The notes: generated by a model not told the origin, from the sequence alone. Shown: positions 17,496-27,476, counted from the first letter of the stretch. The stretch: 64,000 bases of DNA from MFD01213-c1 sp963704405 (GCA_963704405.1 OY969903.1:4216001-4280000), one strand, 5' to 3'. Made by a program: numbers and translations.

Positions 17496-18332
17496 ATGCC
17501 TTCTACTGCTGAATCGACCGAATCAACTACTGCTGCACCAGCTCCTGCCGCTCCGAGCATTCTGGATGCATACGTCCTGACCTCGCCGAGCGACCAGAAT
17601 GCTTTGGATGTCTTCAAAGGGGAATGGACATCTAAATTTCCGCCGCCTTACGATCAGCTTTCCGCCGGTGGGATTCCGCTTTTTCAGGATGGCCGCATCG
17701 CGTGGGCATTGAAGGAGCTTGGTGGCGTTGGAGGTCAATCGGTGCTTGAGCTGGGGCCGCTGGAAGGCGGGCACAGCTACATGCTTCAGCAGGCGGGGGC
17801 TTCTTCGGTGCTGGCGATTGAGGCGAATTCCCGCGCGTATTTAAAGTGCCTGATCGTCAAAGAAATTCTGAAGTTGCAGCGCGTGCAGTTTGCCTGCGGG
17901 AACTTCATGCCGTTCCTGGAGGCCAACGAAACACAATACGATTTCGTCCTGGCGACCGGCGTTTTGTATCACATGAAAGACCCCGTCCGGCTGCTGCAAT
18001 TGATCGCCAAATGCACCAGCCGCGTCTCCATCTGGACGCACTATTACGACGAAACCATCATCAAAAACAGTTGGTATCTTTCCCGCCGATTCTTGTCGGA
18101 AAGCGAAACGGCCGTTGATGGAAAAACCATCAAATTATACCGGCATGATTACAACGACAGCCTCGACGCCAAAACCTACTGCGGCGGCAGCGCCGAATAC
18201 AGCACGTGGCTGAGCCGGGCAGATTTGCTCGGGCTTCTGGAACATCTCGGATTCACCAAGATGGCGATCGGATATGACACGCCGGACCATCCCCATGGCC
18301 CCAGCCTGGCGATTGTGGCTTCGAAGGGATGA
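17496..18332 (+). CDS. Class I SAM-dependent methyltransferase
   Basis: 278 residues. The N-terminal 20 residues are Ser/Thr/Ala/Pro-rich. The SAM-binding motif is SVLELGPLEGGHSYML followed by VLAIEANSRAYLKC; DFVLATGVLYHMKDPVRLL is the usual post-motif region. It resembles methyltransferases found in surface-polysaccharide loci that methylate glycans, often as a chain-terminating cap read by the Wzt C-terminal domain. Its exact acceptor is unknown. It is the last plus-strand gene of the cluster. The start has no ribosome site but a -10-like box lies 6 nt upstream. Confidence 0.75.
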   Translation: MPSTAESTESTTAAPAPAAPSILDAYVLTSPSDQNALDVFKGEWTSKFPPPYDQLSAGGIPLFQDGRIAWALKELGGVGGQSVLELGPLEGGHSYMLQQAGASSVLAIEANSRAYLKCLIVKEILKLQRVQFACGNFMPFLEANETQYDFVLATGVLYHMKDPVRLLQLIAKCTSRVSIWTHYYDETIIKNSWYLSRRFLSESETAVDGKTIKLYRHDYNDSLDAKTYCGGSAEYSTWLSRADLLGLLEHLGFTKMAIGYDTPDHPHGPSLAIVASKG

Positions 18333-18345
18333 TTAGGCGCGAACG

Positions 18346-18382
18346 TCTCGCCCGTGTTTGATGGTGTTCGACACAGGCGAGA
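18346..18382. terminator. Hairpin between converging gene runs
   Basis: TCTCGCCCGTGT (18346-18357) pairs with ACACAGGCGAGA (18371-18382) with one mismatch around a 13-nt loop. It sits between two converging operons. There is no T-run on either strand, so termination by this hairpin alone is uncertain. Confidence 0.35.
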
Positions 18383-18400
18383 TGCACATGCTGCGGCGGA

Positions 18401-19402
18401 TCATCTTAAAATCAAATCCTGCAGCACGCTTTTATATCCATACGAATATTTCCGGTAATTCCCGTTTCGAAGTTCATCTTTGATGAGCTTTAATCGGCTC
18501 GGCCATCCCTTTGGCATCCGCTGCCGCGCGCGGCTGTGTTCGATCTTTTCCTGCAATCGTGCGAGCACATCATAAGGCACTGTCCACTGCGATGCGGCAG
18601 GAGATGTAAGGCGTTCATACATCGCCGCATGCAAATTGGCCGCGTACTCAAAAGCATTTGTTTCAATCTGCCGGCGAGCCATCCGAATTTGGCTGAGCAG
18701 ATTGTGGCGCCGCAGGCCGACATGATTCCCCCCGTGCAGCCGATAGCGAATGAGGTCTTCATCCATCGGTTGCAACCGGGCGATGCAGCCGATCAGCAAT
18801 GTGATCCAGATATCATGCGAGTGCGGCAAATCGGGGATCGGCAGCACCAGCGGAAGGTATTCGGCCCGAAATGCAAGCGTTGAACCGGCCGCGACGGCAT
18901 GGCGCAAAAGCACCGGAGCGGCGGCGCCATCGCGGACCTGCTGCTGTTCATCGGAGCTGAACCAGACCGATTGCCAAAGGCGATAACCGGCAGGCGAAAG
19001 ATCTTCCCGCACCACCTGGGCATTGGAAAAAGCCAGGCCCACTGCCGGATTCTGGAAGGCGCTGAGCAGCCGCTGAACCTTCGGCGGCTGCCAACGGTCA
19101 TCCTGATCGGAAAGAAAAATCACTCCGCCCTGGCAAAGCGAAATGGCTTTTTCGAAATTTTTAGTGACGCCCAGCCGCACGGGGTTTTGCTCCAGCCGAA
19201 TCGGGACGGGAGATGCGGGCGCGAAGGCCTGAATCAGCTCAATGGTGCCGTCTGTTGAACCGTCGTCGCAGATGACGACTTCATCCACAGCCTGGGTTTG
19301 CCCGGTGATCGATTCCAACTGCTCGCGCAAAAAGCGTGCGCCGTTGTACGTGCATAGTGCAACGGAAGTGCGGATGTTCGAAGATGGCTGATGCTGATTC
19401 AC
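18401..19402 (-). CDS. Glycosyltransferase family 2
   Basis: 333 residues from GTG 19402. GT-A fold motifs: SVALCTYNGARFL at the N-terminus, VVICDDGSTDGT for nucleotide-sugar binding, and the DXD-like FLSDQDDRW. The start is chosen because GTG 19402-19400 overlaps the TGA of the preceding gene (19401-19399) and AGGA lies upstream; a GTG at 19432 gives 10 more residues. It should add a sugar to the growing polysaccharide on the cytoplasmic side of the membrane. It shares about its whole length with the neighbouring GT2, suggesting a local duplication. Donor and acceptor are unknown. Confidence 0.88.
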   Translation of the reverse strand: MNQHQPSSNIRTSVALCTYNGARFLREQLESITGQTQAVDEVVICDDGSTDGTIELIQAFAPASPVPIRLEQNPVRLGVTKNFEKAISLCQGGVIFLSDQDDRWQPPKVQRLLSAFQNPAVGLAFSNAQVVREDLSPAGYRLWQSVWFSSDEQQQVRDGAAAPVLLRHAVAAGSTLAFRAEYLPLVLPIPDLPHSHDIWITLLIGCIARLQPMDEDLIRYRLHGGNHVGLRRHNLLSQIRMARRQIETNAFEYAANLHAAMYERLTSPAASQWTVPYDVLARLQEKIEHSRARQRMPKGWPSRLKLIKDELRNGNYRKYSYGYKSVLQDLILR

Positions 19403-20427
19403 AGGAACAGATCCTGGGCAAAGCTCTTCCACCCAAGCGAAAATCGACGGTATCGCAATGTAACAAGTTCAGCGAAGCTAGAGATGAGCCGCGAAGATTG
19501 GCCGGTGCGGATTTGCGATCGCCGGTGCAAATGCGCGATCTTCTCTCGAAGCAACTTTAACGCCCAAGGCGGGACGGCGGCAGTTCCTGCGGTTGAGATT
19601 TCAGTCAATCTTTGCAGCGCGGCTTCATACATCTCCGCCTGACGCGAGAACACCTCGCGGTCCATTTTGCGGGCATTGAGATACTGCTGATAAAACGACC
19701 GCCGAGCTGCCCCGACGGCCTGCTGCTCATGCTGGCGATAGCGGATCATCGGTTCCGCAATCGCCTGTACCGGCGCGATCGCGGCTGACAGGATCGCGAT
19801 CCAGCCATCGTGCATCCATGTGGGATCGATAGGCAGCAGCAGCGGGCGCAACCGGGAGGCAAACGCCATCGTCGCGCCGGTCACCACGTTTTGGCGCAGA
19901 ATGACGGGGAATGCGTCACCAGATGCCAGCCGCCGGCGCAGCGATCCAGTGAATCCCACGCTTTTCCAGAGACGGTACCCGAGATGGCGGCCTTGCTCGT
20001 CGCACATCTCGGCGTCGCCGAAGGTAAAGCCAAGATTTGGATTTCGCATGAAGGCGTTTGCAATTGACGCAAGCTTCTGCGGCAGCCAGATGTCGTCCTG
20101 ATCGCAGAGCACGATCACATCGCCATTGCACGCCGCGATGGACTGCTCAAAGTTTTTTGTCGGTCCGAGCTGCTGAGGGTTGATGTGAACGCGAACGGGG
20201 AAAGGGAAATTGGCCGCAGATTTCTGCAGCGATGCCGCTGTTCCGTCGGTTGATGCATCGTCAAATACAACCAGTTCATCCGGAAGGCGAGTCTGGTTTT
20301 CGTAGCTTTCCAGTTGCTGGGGAAGGAATCGCTCGCCGTTGAATGTGCAGAGCGCGATGGAAATGCGTAACCCGTTCGGGTTTGCTGCTTCGGATTTGAT
20401 TCGGATTTCGGGCTTTGGAATTCGGAT
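19399..20427 (-). CDS. Glycosyltransferase family 2 with no canonical start codon
   Basis: The open frame encodes ISIALCTFNGERFLPQQLES, VVFDDASTDGT and VLCDQDDIWLP, all standard GT2 features, and resembles the next gene downstream. The frame is open from the stop at 20428-20430, but no ATG, GTG or TTG occurs before the conserved domain. A GTG at 20118 would remove the whole nucleotide-binding half. A GAGG with an in-frame ATT about 9 nt later (ATT near 20421) could give rare non-canonical initiation, or the start may have been replaced by the TTCGGATTT repeat that occupies this spot. The end overlaps the next GT2 by a GTGA. Confidence 0.8.
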   Translation of the reverse strand: MRIPKPEIRIKSEAANPNGLRISIALCTFNGERFLPQQLESYENQTRLPDELVVFDDASTDGTAASLQKSAANFPFPVRVHINPQQLGPTKNFEQSIAACNGDVIVLCDQDDIWLPQKLASIANAFMRNPNLGFTFGDAEMCDEQGRHLGYRLWKSVGFTGSLRRRLASGDAFPVILRQNVVTGATMAFASRLRPLLLPIDPTWMHDGWIAILSAAIAPVQAIAEPMIRYRQHEQQAVGAARRSFYQQYLNARKMDREVFSRQAEMYEAALQRLTEISTAGTAAVPPWALKLLREKIAHLHRRSQIRTGQSSRLISSFAELVTLRYRRFSLGWKSFAQDLFL

Positions 20428-20429
20428 TT
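20375..20429. repeat. Clustered TTCGGATTT repeats
   Basis: Three exact copies of TTCGGATTT (20389-20397, 20400-20408, 20421-20429) and one variant TTCGGGTTT (20375-20383) lie within 55 bp. They fall at the 5' end of a GT2 gene that lacks a normal start. Similar short AATCCGAA-type intergenic repeats occur in other planctomycete and verrucomicrobial genomes as far as I recall, but I cannot search for them here. Confidence 0.6.
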
Positions 20430-20478
20430 ACCTCGGTTGATCGGACTGCTCAGAGTGTATCGTGTCCATCGCGCCCGC

Positions 20479-22946
20479 TCACGCGATGCGGAAATCGCAT
20501 GTTTGCGTCGTGAGGTTCGGGTTGTAATACGGGTCGCGGGGGAAGCGGTCCCGCCAGGCTTTTTTGAATGCTTCCAGCTCGTGGGCGTGCGTGCCCGATT
20601 TGCTGACCGATTCATGGTGATAGAGCTTGGCATAGGGCATGTAGACGATGCGCTTGCCGGTGTTCATCACTTTCAGGCAGTAATCAACGTCGTTGTAGTT
20701 CAGCGGAAAGTTTTCGCTGAATCCTCCGACACTTTTGAACACGTCCGCCCGTGTCATCATGCAAGCCCCGGTGACGGCGGACCAGTTGCGATGCACCTGC
20801 GATGAGAAAAAGTATCCAGGGTGTCCGGCCGGGAACTGATAAAATGGATGGCCGGGATTGCCGTCGAGCAGCGTCACGCCGGTGTGCTGCTGGGTATCGT
20901 TGGGGAAAAGAAGCTGTGCCCCGACCGCGCCGATCTCCGGCCACTGGGAATATTCCAGCATGCTTTCGATCCAGTCGGGGGTGATCACTTCGATGTCGTC
21001 GTTCAGGATGATGAGATGCTCGCCGCTGGCGGAGAATCCGCCGAGGTTCATCTTGCGGGCGAGATTGAAAGGCTCGGTAAATGCAATGTGACGGACATCG
21101 AACGGCTCCAGCGCGCGCGATAAGTCCGCGGTCATGTCATCGTTATCGAGCACGATGATTTCAACATTGTGATAGGTCGACAGCCGGCGGATGCTCGAAA
21201 CGCATTCCAGCACAAACCACGTTCGGCGTCCCCGGAATTCAATCCCGCGGCAGGCGCTGGGAATCACCACTGAAACCTTCGGTGTGCCCCTGATGTCATA
21301 CCGAACGCGGTGAAATCCGGCGCTTGGCCCATCTTCAATATGCCCGCGGCGACCCTGCGCATCGATATAGCTTTGCAACGCCGCCTTGGCGCGATCATAC
21401 GCCTCAGGCTTGGCCTGCGCGCCCGATGCCGTGCTGGAGGGAATGACGCGCCAGTGATAAAGCACATCCGGAATGTGATGAATCTTCGGCGCGGCCGCGA
21501 CGATGCGCAGAACCAGGTCATAGTCTTGCGCCTGTCGAATTCGCTCCGCCACCCGCCCACTTTTCGCAGCAGTTCAGTCCGATAGGTCCCCAGGTGGCAG
21601 GTATACATGCACGCCGTGAAATATTCCGGCGACCAGTCCGGCTTGAAGAACGGATCGTGGCGTTTGCCGTCGGGGGTGAGCTTGTCTTCGTCGCTGTAAA
21701 TCATGTCCAGCGACCGGTCGCGCACGATTGCCTCCGCCACCTTGAACAGCGCGTGCGGTGTGATTTCGTCATCGTGATCCAGCAATGCCGTGTATTCGCC
21801 GGTTGCCATTTCCAATGCCGAATTCGAAGCGGCCGAGATATTGCCGTTCTTCTCGCGATAGGCAACCTTGATCCGGGAATCACCGGCGGCGTATTCCTGC
21901 AGCACCCGCCGCACGTGCGGCTTAGGCGAAGCGTCGTCGGCGATGCAGAGTTCCCAGTGCGGATAAATCTGCGATGTCACCGATTCAATACAGGCGCGGA
22001 GATATTCTTCCGGAACGTTATAGACGGGCAGGATGATGGAAATCTTCGGCGGGTTTTGCCACGCCGCCATTTCGCTGCGCATCTGTTGAATGGAGTCATC
22101 TGTCAGTTGATGCCGGTTGAGCCAGACTTCGTAGTCAGATGCCGCGGAAGCGCCGCCGGCGTTAGTCAGGAGCTGGCGGTGAAATGTGCTGAAATCTCCT
22201 TTGAGCAGCAGCCGGAGGCCGAGCCAGATCGAAGGGCGGTGGGTTCCGTCACCGAGGATTGATCGCCGCAGATTTCCGGCGACAGCCTTCAGATTCAGGC
22301 CGATTCGCGAGAGCGGTTCAAGCAAAAATTCCTCTACGGCAAATTCGCCGCGCTGCTGGATCGGATCGAATCGGATCAGGTAAGTGGTTGTGCGAAGAGG
22401 CACGATCCGATCTATCACCGTTTCGCCTGCCACCGGTGACAGTTCGAAAAACTCGCGCTGATGAAACCCGTGGCCCGTATCGAAATACAGGCATGCCCGC
22501 GAAGTCACATTCGATCGCACCTTGGCGCGAAGCCGCACCCAGCCTTTGGTCGGCCAGATGGGGATGAGCAAGTGCGGCAGGCCCGAGCCTTCCCAGCATC
22601 CATTTTCGCCGCGCTGCATGTCGGTCAGGGGGACCAGTTGATCGAGTGTGATCCGCAACTTGCCCAGGATCCTGGCGGCTACAAACGCCGGATTGGCGCT
22701 GCGCCAGATCCAGGACCCGAATAACGCGCGCAGCCGCCACCCAAGCGTGTCGCGTGTGCGATAGGCCGCCATGAGCTCTGCGCGCATGGCTTTGATCTCC
22801 TGCTCCAGCCGCGTGACCATCCCGCTTTTTTCTTCAAGCGTTTTGCTCAAGTGCTCCACATCCAGTCCCGCTGATTCGAGGCGCGCGATCACGTCCGAAG
22901 TTTCAATCCCCATTGTTCCCGATTCTGTTTGCTCTAATGACGCCAT
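20479..22946 (-). CDS. Two-domain glycosyltransferase (GT2-GT2) with N-terminal coiled coil and shared module, frameshifted
   Basis: About 820 residues when joined. Residues 1-60 are a short coiled coil. Residues about 70-212 match the C-terminal module of the neighbouring sulfotransferase. A first GT2 domain starts near 285 (ISIILPVYNVPEEYLRACIE, ADDASPKPHV, LLDHDDEITPHA) and a second after the break (VSVVIPSACRG, VLDNDDMT, LILNDDIEVI, GGFSENFPLNYNDVDYCL). The frames switch at 21531-21532, where one added G (minus strand) gives the expected SEFDRAQDYDLVLR. Dual GT2 proteins often add two residues alternately to a polysaccharide. The break is probably a sequence error. Confidence 0.85.
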
Positions 22947-22994
22947 CGATGTCCGTGATAATACATACTTTTATGTGAAAAACCCTGCCCGCGG

Positions 22995-24884
22995 TCACCC
23001 CTGGTTGAACGGCGCGGGCCTGGCCATGATTTCAAATTCTTCAATGACGAATTCGCCCGGCTCTTCCACTGGATCAAGGCGAAAACAGTGAACCGGCGCG
23101 GCCAGGACATGCGTGCATCGCATTTCCTTGCCTGCGCCGTCAACCGCCCCGAGATCGAGGCTTTGTTCAAGATTAAAAAGCCGGCCCGAATCGAAATACA
23201 ACCGCGCCCGCGTGGAAACGTTCGATTTCATCTTCAGCCTGATGCTGATCAGGCCCGACACAGGCAGGCACGGCAGGATAAACTGAGCCGGTCCCGCCGC
23301 ACGCCAACCGTTGTCGGCGAGCTTTTCCATTGCACTCGCCGGCTTCAACTGATCGGCAGTCAGCCGAACCCCGGTCCTTCTCCGCAGAAGCGCGGTCCAC
23401 CGCCACGATTGCGAGCGCCACGCCTGACCGGCGACGTCCAGAAGAATCTGCCGCTGCATGCGATACTGATCCAGCTCGTGGTCTTTAGCGACCATCGTAT
23501 TCCTATTCATCACCGCCGTTTCCCGAAGCTGTTGAATCTCCTGCTCGAGTTGTGAGATCTGCATCTTCGCTGCATTGAGTTGTTCGATATGGATAGTCAG
23601 AGCGCTCGTCTTGGCGTCCACCTGCACCGCAAGCTGGGCGGCGTGCAATTCCATTCCGGCTTTCTGCTCGCTGATAATTGCCAGCGCCTCCATCTTTGCC
23701 TTCAGCTCATCATTCAATTGTGATGCATGAGTTTCGATCGCCGATTTCCGTTCGGTGGCGACCGCCAGCGCATCCACCTTGGCCGCCAGTTCCGCCGCCA
23801 GTTGCTTTGCGTGTAGCTCAATCCCCGATTTCTGCTCCGTCATCGTTGCAAGTGCTTCCTTCTTCGCGGCCAGTTCATCTGTCAGTTGGCGCGCGTGGGT
23901 TTCTATCGCAGCTTTTTCAGCCGCCGTATTCTGCGCCACGGCCAGGTCGTACTGCATCGACGATATCGCAACATTATTTTCGATCACCTTCGACCGATGC
24001 TCTTGTTCAAAATCTTCAATGAACCGGCTCAGGAGCGGTTGGCATTCATCGAGATCGGCGGCGATTTGATCGGCCGTCTCCGTCAGGCTATCGATCTCCC
24101 CGCTCTCCGCGGCTTTCAGCACCGCCGCATATGCCCGCCGGACAATTTCCGGCACGGTTTCATCTTTCAAAAATACTTCATTATTCACCTGATAATGCCG
24201 AACCGACGGCCGCAGAAAATCATCAATCGCGGCGGCCACCGCCTCCACTTCAACCGGCCAATCAATCCCCAGATCACGGCCCATCCGCTCCACTTGTCCC
24301 CGCCAATCCGACAGCACCAGGTTATACGTCGTAATCGTCCGCCGAAGCCCGCGAGAATCCCGTTCAGAATCAATCATGCTTCGCAGCCAAAGCAGATACG
24401 CCCGGGAAGCCGCCATCTGATCGCGCTTGCCCAATGATCTGGCCACTTCCGCGGGATTGCGAAAAATCAAAATGCAATGGGCCCGGCTATGCAGATCATC
24501 AACCAGCAGCGGCTTCCACAACGGCAACATCGAGCAAAGCCGCGGATCTTTCACACCCCAGAGCGCCGCATCACCCAAATCCCGCTCCAGCTCTTCCCGC
24601 AATTGCGTCCTGTACGGATCAATTTCCTGCCCCTCCCACCAGCGCGGCGGAAGCGAAGACACATTCGTCCAATCCCGCCCGAGCGTTTCATAAACGCGAT
24701 CGTGAATGTATTGAATCTGCCGATGTTCCCAAAACCCCATCTCGTTGTCTGCCGCCGCGGGCAACAGGTTCTCACCAAGCTTCACTCCAAGCAGATTGAG
24801 CAACCGCGCCAGCGCAGATGTCCCGCTGCGGTGCATCCCAAGCACCAGCACCGCCTGCCTGGTTGTCGAATCGATTGCCATCAT
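22995..24884 (-). CDS. Sulfotransferase family protein with coiled coil and C-terminal shared module
   Basis: 629 residues. The N-terminal domain (1-270) has the PAPS-binding loop VLGMHRSGTSALARLLN and the second motif ILIFRNPAEVARSL, so it should move sulfate from PAPS to a hydroxyl, here probably on the exported glycan. Residues about 295-480 are coiled coil, including four exact-length 28-residue repeats at 327-438. Residues about 488-620 form a module also present in the adjacent glycosyltransferase. ATG 24884 overlaps the Wzt stop (ATGA), so the genes are coupled. It lacks membrane segments and should be cytoplasmic. The acceptor is inferred from context only. Confidence 0.82.
   Translation of the reverse strand: MMAIDSTTRQAVLVLGMHRSGTSALARLLNLLGVKLGENLLPAAADNEMGFWEHRQIQYIHDRVYETLGRDWTNVSSLPPRWWEGQEIDPYRTQLREELERDLGDAALWGVKDPRLCSMLPLWKPLLVDDLHSRAHCILIFRNPAEVARSLGKRDQMAASRAYLLWLRSMIDSERDSRGLRRTITTYNLVLSDWRGQVERMGRDLGIDWPVEVEAVAAAIDDFLRPSVRHYQVNNEVFLKDETVPEIVRRAYAAVLKAAESGEIDSLTETADQIAADLDECQPLLSRFIEDFEQEHRSKVIENNVAISSMQYDLAVAQNTAAEKAAIETHARQLTDELAAKKEALATMTEQKSGIELHAKQLAAELAAKVDALAVATERKSAIETHASQLNDELKAKMEALAIISEQKAGMELHAAQLAVQVDAKTSALTIHIEQLNAAKMQISQLEQEIQQLRETAVMNRNTMVAKDHELDQYRMQRQILLDVAGQAWRSQSWRWTALLRRRTGVRLTADQLKPASAMEKLADNGWRAAGPAQFILPCLPVSGLISIRLKMKSNVSTRARLYFDSGRLFNLEQSLDLGAVDGAGKEMRCTHVLAAPVHCFRLDPVEEPGEFVIEEFEIMARPAPFNQG
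23571..23906 (-). repeat. Four tandem 84-bp in-frame repeats (coiled coil)
   Basis: Residues 327-354, 355-382, 383-410 and 411-438 of the sulfotransferase each begin IETHA, IELHA, IETHA and MELHA, and carry QL, EL, AK and ALA at the same places. The period is 28 residues, four heptads. This indicates expansion by tandem duplication of an 84-bp unit, with the last unit most diverged. Confidence 0.85.
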
Positions 24885-26407
24885 TCCATCTCTGCCACGC
24901 TCTGCGGCGCCGGCGCACGTTCATCTGCTGCGGGCTCGGCCATGGAGCGATGGATACTGAAGGTTGTCGGAAGCACGCGCGTGGTCGCCGCCTCAGTTGC
25001 AGGCGTTACAGTCGATCGATAATCCAGGTCCGCAAACCCCGTATGCAACTTAAAGTAAACATTGCGCACCCGAAACGCGACCGCGTCGATCACGCGATGG
25101 AGAAATCCGTCATAATCCCCCGCATTACCCGAAACGCCGCAGTTCAAATAATAAAGCGCCGGATAGAGACGCGCCGTAAATTCAAAGGTGACATCATAAA
25201 TGTCCCCCGTGTCCGCTTCATGCAAGCATCCATCAAACGTCTCATGCGCTCCCCCTCCCAGTTCCAGGCCCGTGGTCGATTTCACCAGCCAGCCAAACAG
25301 CACATGCCTCGCCGGCGCGGTGAACTTCACCCGATAGCAATACCGGTATCGCTCCTGCGGATTCAGGATATTCACCTGTCGGCCATCCAGCGTCTCGATC
25401 CTCGGATTACTGATTTCCGCACCAATTGATTGATAATACGTCGCCGTCTGCGTTGAAAGCCCCTGTTCAAATTCCGCCGGCGGCGGATTGCGGTCAACAC
25501 CCTGATCCAATGAATCGGTTGCAACAGTAGCAGGCGGCCGCGGCGAAGAATCAATCTCCGCCCGCCGTTCCGAAGGAATCCCGCTCTCCGAAATCAACTG
25601 CGCCCGAACCTCATCCGCCGCGATTCCCCCAGCCTTCAGCTCCGCCCGAAACTGCGACCGCTCCGGCTCCCGCATATAAAGAAATTTCTGATAGTTGTCC
25701 ACCACCGTTTTGCACAACCCCTGCTGAATCATTTCCCCATGATCCAGAAAGATCGCATGCCGGCACAGTTGCTTCACAGACCCCGCCGAGTGCGACACAA
25801 ACAAAATCGTCCCCCCATCGCCTTTGAACTTTTCCAGGGCCGCATAACACTTCCGCTGAAACAGCTCATCCCCCACCGCCAGCGCTTCATCGATAATCAG
25901 AATGTCATAAGGCACATTGATCTGCAGCGCAAACCCCAGCCGCACGGCCATGCCCGAGGAATACACCTTGATCGGCTGATCCAGAAAATCCCCGATATCC
26001 GCAAACGCCGCCACCTTCTCAAACAGCGCCGGAATATCCGCTTGCGGCACCCCCAAAATCGCCGCGTTGATCAACACATTTTCCCGCCCCGTTTCCTCCG
26101 GATTAAATCCTGCCCCCAGCTCCAAAAGCCCGCCGATTTTGCCATTGATTTGGATCCGACCCACAGTCGGATTTAACACGCCAAACAATAATTGCAGCAG
26201 TGTGGATTTTCCCGATCCATTCACCCCGACGATCCCAAGTGTGTCTCCCTTTCGGACTTCGAAAGAAATTTCCCGCAACGCCCAGAATTCGCGATAGAGC
26301 TTCCGCCCGCCAAACATCAGCGATTGCCGGAGGCGATCGATATTCTTGTCGTAAACGTGGTAACACTTGCCCACATTTTCGACCACTGCTGCCAATTCAG
26401 AAGCCAT
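24881..26407 (-). CDS. wzt: ABC transporter ATP-binding protein with Wzt-type C-terminal domain
   Basis: 508 residues. The ATPase domain (1-250) has Walker A GVNGSGKST (61-69), LELGAGFNPEETGRENV, the signature YSSGMAVRLGFA and Walker B ILIIDEALAVGD. This is the polysaccharide-export class. After a 100-residue linker comes a Wzt C-terminal beta-sandwich (about 360-490), which in O-antigen systems binds the chain's terminal modification before export. It pairs with Wzm at 16593-17423. ATG 26407 fits the family; the frame runs open another 58 residues upstream without conservation. It leads the minus-strand half of the cluster. Confidence 0.92.
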   Translation of the reverse strand: MASELAAVVENVGKCYHVYDKNIDRLRQSLMFGGRKLYREFWALREISFEVRKGDTLGIVGVNGSGKSTLLQLLFGVLNPTVGRIQINGKIGGLLELGAGFNPEETGRENVLINAAILGVPQADIPALFEKVAAFADIGDFLDQPIKVYSSGMAVRLGFALQINVPYDILIIDEALAVGDELFQRKCYAALEKFKGDGGTILFVSHSAGSVKQLCRHAIFLDHGEMIQQGLCKTVVDNYQKFLYMREPERSQFRAELKAGGIAADEVRAQLISESGIPSERRAEIDSSPRPPATVATDSLDQGVDRNPPPAEFEQGLSTQTATYYQSIGAEISNPRIETLDGRQVNILNPQERYRYCYRVKFTAPARHVLFGWLVKSTTGLELGGGAHETFDGCLHEADTGDIYDVTFEFTARLYPALYYLNCGVSGNAGDYDGFLHRVIDAVAFRVRNVYFKLHTGFADLDYRSTVTPATEAATTRVLPTTFSIHRSMAEPAADERAPAPQSVAEME

Positions 26408-27476
26408 TCTCAATTTCCCGTCAGCACCATCCCGCCCCTCGTATTTTTCGCCTTTCTCCCGATGCGCTCCGGACTTCGGCGAGCCTCGGTCGAGCCGTCC
26501 TCCGCCAGACGCGAGCGGAATAAGCGACGGTCCGCGAGCAGCATAAGATGAGGCTGATTCCAACCACCAAAATGCTTTCAACTGCTGCGATTACCACCGC
26601 ATCAAGCCGCGCATTGTGGCGAAATCCACTTCCCCGTCGAGTCTAACCCTCCTTCGCAATTCTTTGAAACCCAATCTCCACGTCTGGCAACGAGCCCTCA
26701 GCCATCGCGCCAGCCAAACCACTCGATCGCACTCTTCCTCTTCATCACCGGCACCGCAATAACCTCGTTCCATTCCGCCAACTTGCAACCACTAAAGACG
26801 CCAGAAAACTCATCAAGCCTCCACCATACATCTTATAAGCAGGGAGTGACCTCGCTTCTCACAAAAACCTCTCCGCGTCTGTGCGCGAGTTATCTCTTCG
26901 AATTTCCGATCCAAAAACAGACTCGCACAAACGCCAAGACCTTCTTGCGACAAACAATTTGGCGACTACCAAAGGCCCAGTCTTGCCTGCGTGATGACAT
27001 TACTTTCATCGCCATCAAGTTCATCCGACCGCAGCCCAAGGCCCCATTCGCTAGGCCCGTCCGATAATAATCCCACGTGCAATGCTGCTCAGCTTGTTCT
27101 ACGCAACCCCTTTATTTTCCATTGATTGCAGCGAATTTCTCTTTCAAGTTTTGAAGAGAATTTATTCCCTGATTTGCCGATGATCCAAAGCCGCGACAGG
27201 CTGACGGGCTCAGCCATATTGTAGTAAACCCGGCCATTTAGTCCGTTCGCGCAATCATGCAAACGGAATAAAGTGACCCCCTACGGCGTCTGTCGCTTGT
27301 GTATCAATCCATGCAGCATCAGCCTTTCACAGGCGATTATTTCTCGCCGATGGCTGCTTTGTCTGACTGCCGATTGCGATCGATGAGCTGACTTACATCC
27401 GTTGCGTTTTATTCATTGGGCGTCCTGCTGAGTTGCCGGCGCCTGTTCCGATTCTCGTGCGATCTCTGGAGGATCC
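26408..27476. other. Long intergenic region without a supported gene
   Basis: About 1.07 kb between divergent genes. Short open frames exist on both strands but none has a domain, a ribosome site or planctomycete-like composition that would support it. It should hold the wzt and 27477 promoters. Base composition is more AT-rich than the flanking genes from about 26800 to 27300. Confidence 0.3.

Noticed and set aside
23571..23906. CRISPR array suggested by regular 84-bp repeats
   Set aside because: The units are contiguous, in frame and code for a coiled coil; there are no spacers.
26591..27067. Short open frames in the 26.4-27.5 kb intergenic region
   Set aside because: None has a plausible ribosome site, conserved motif or codon pattern like the neighbouring genes.
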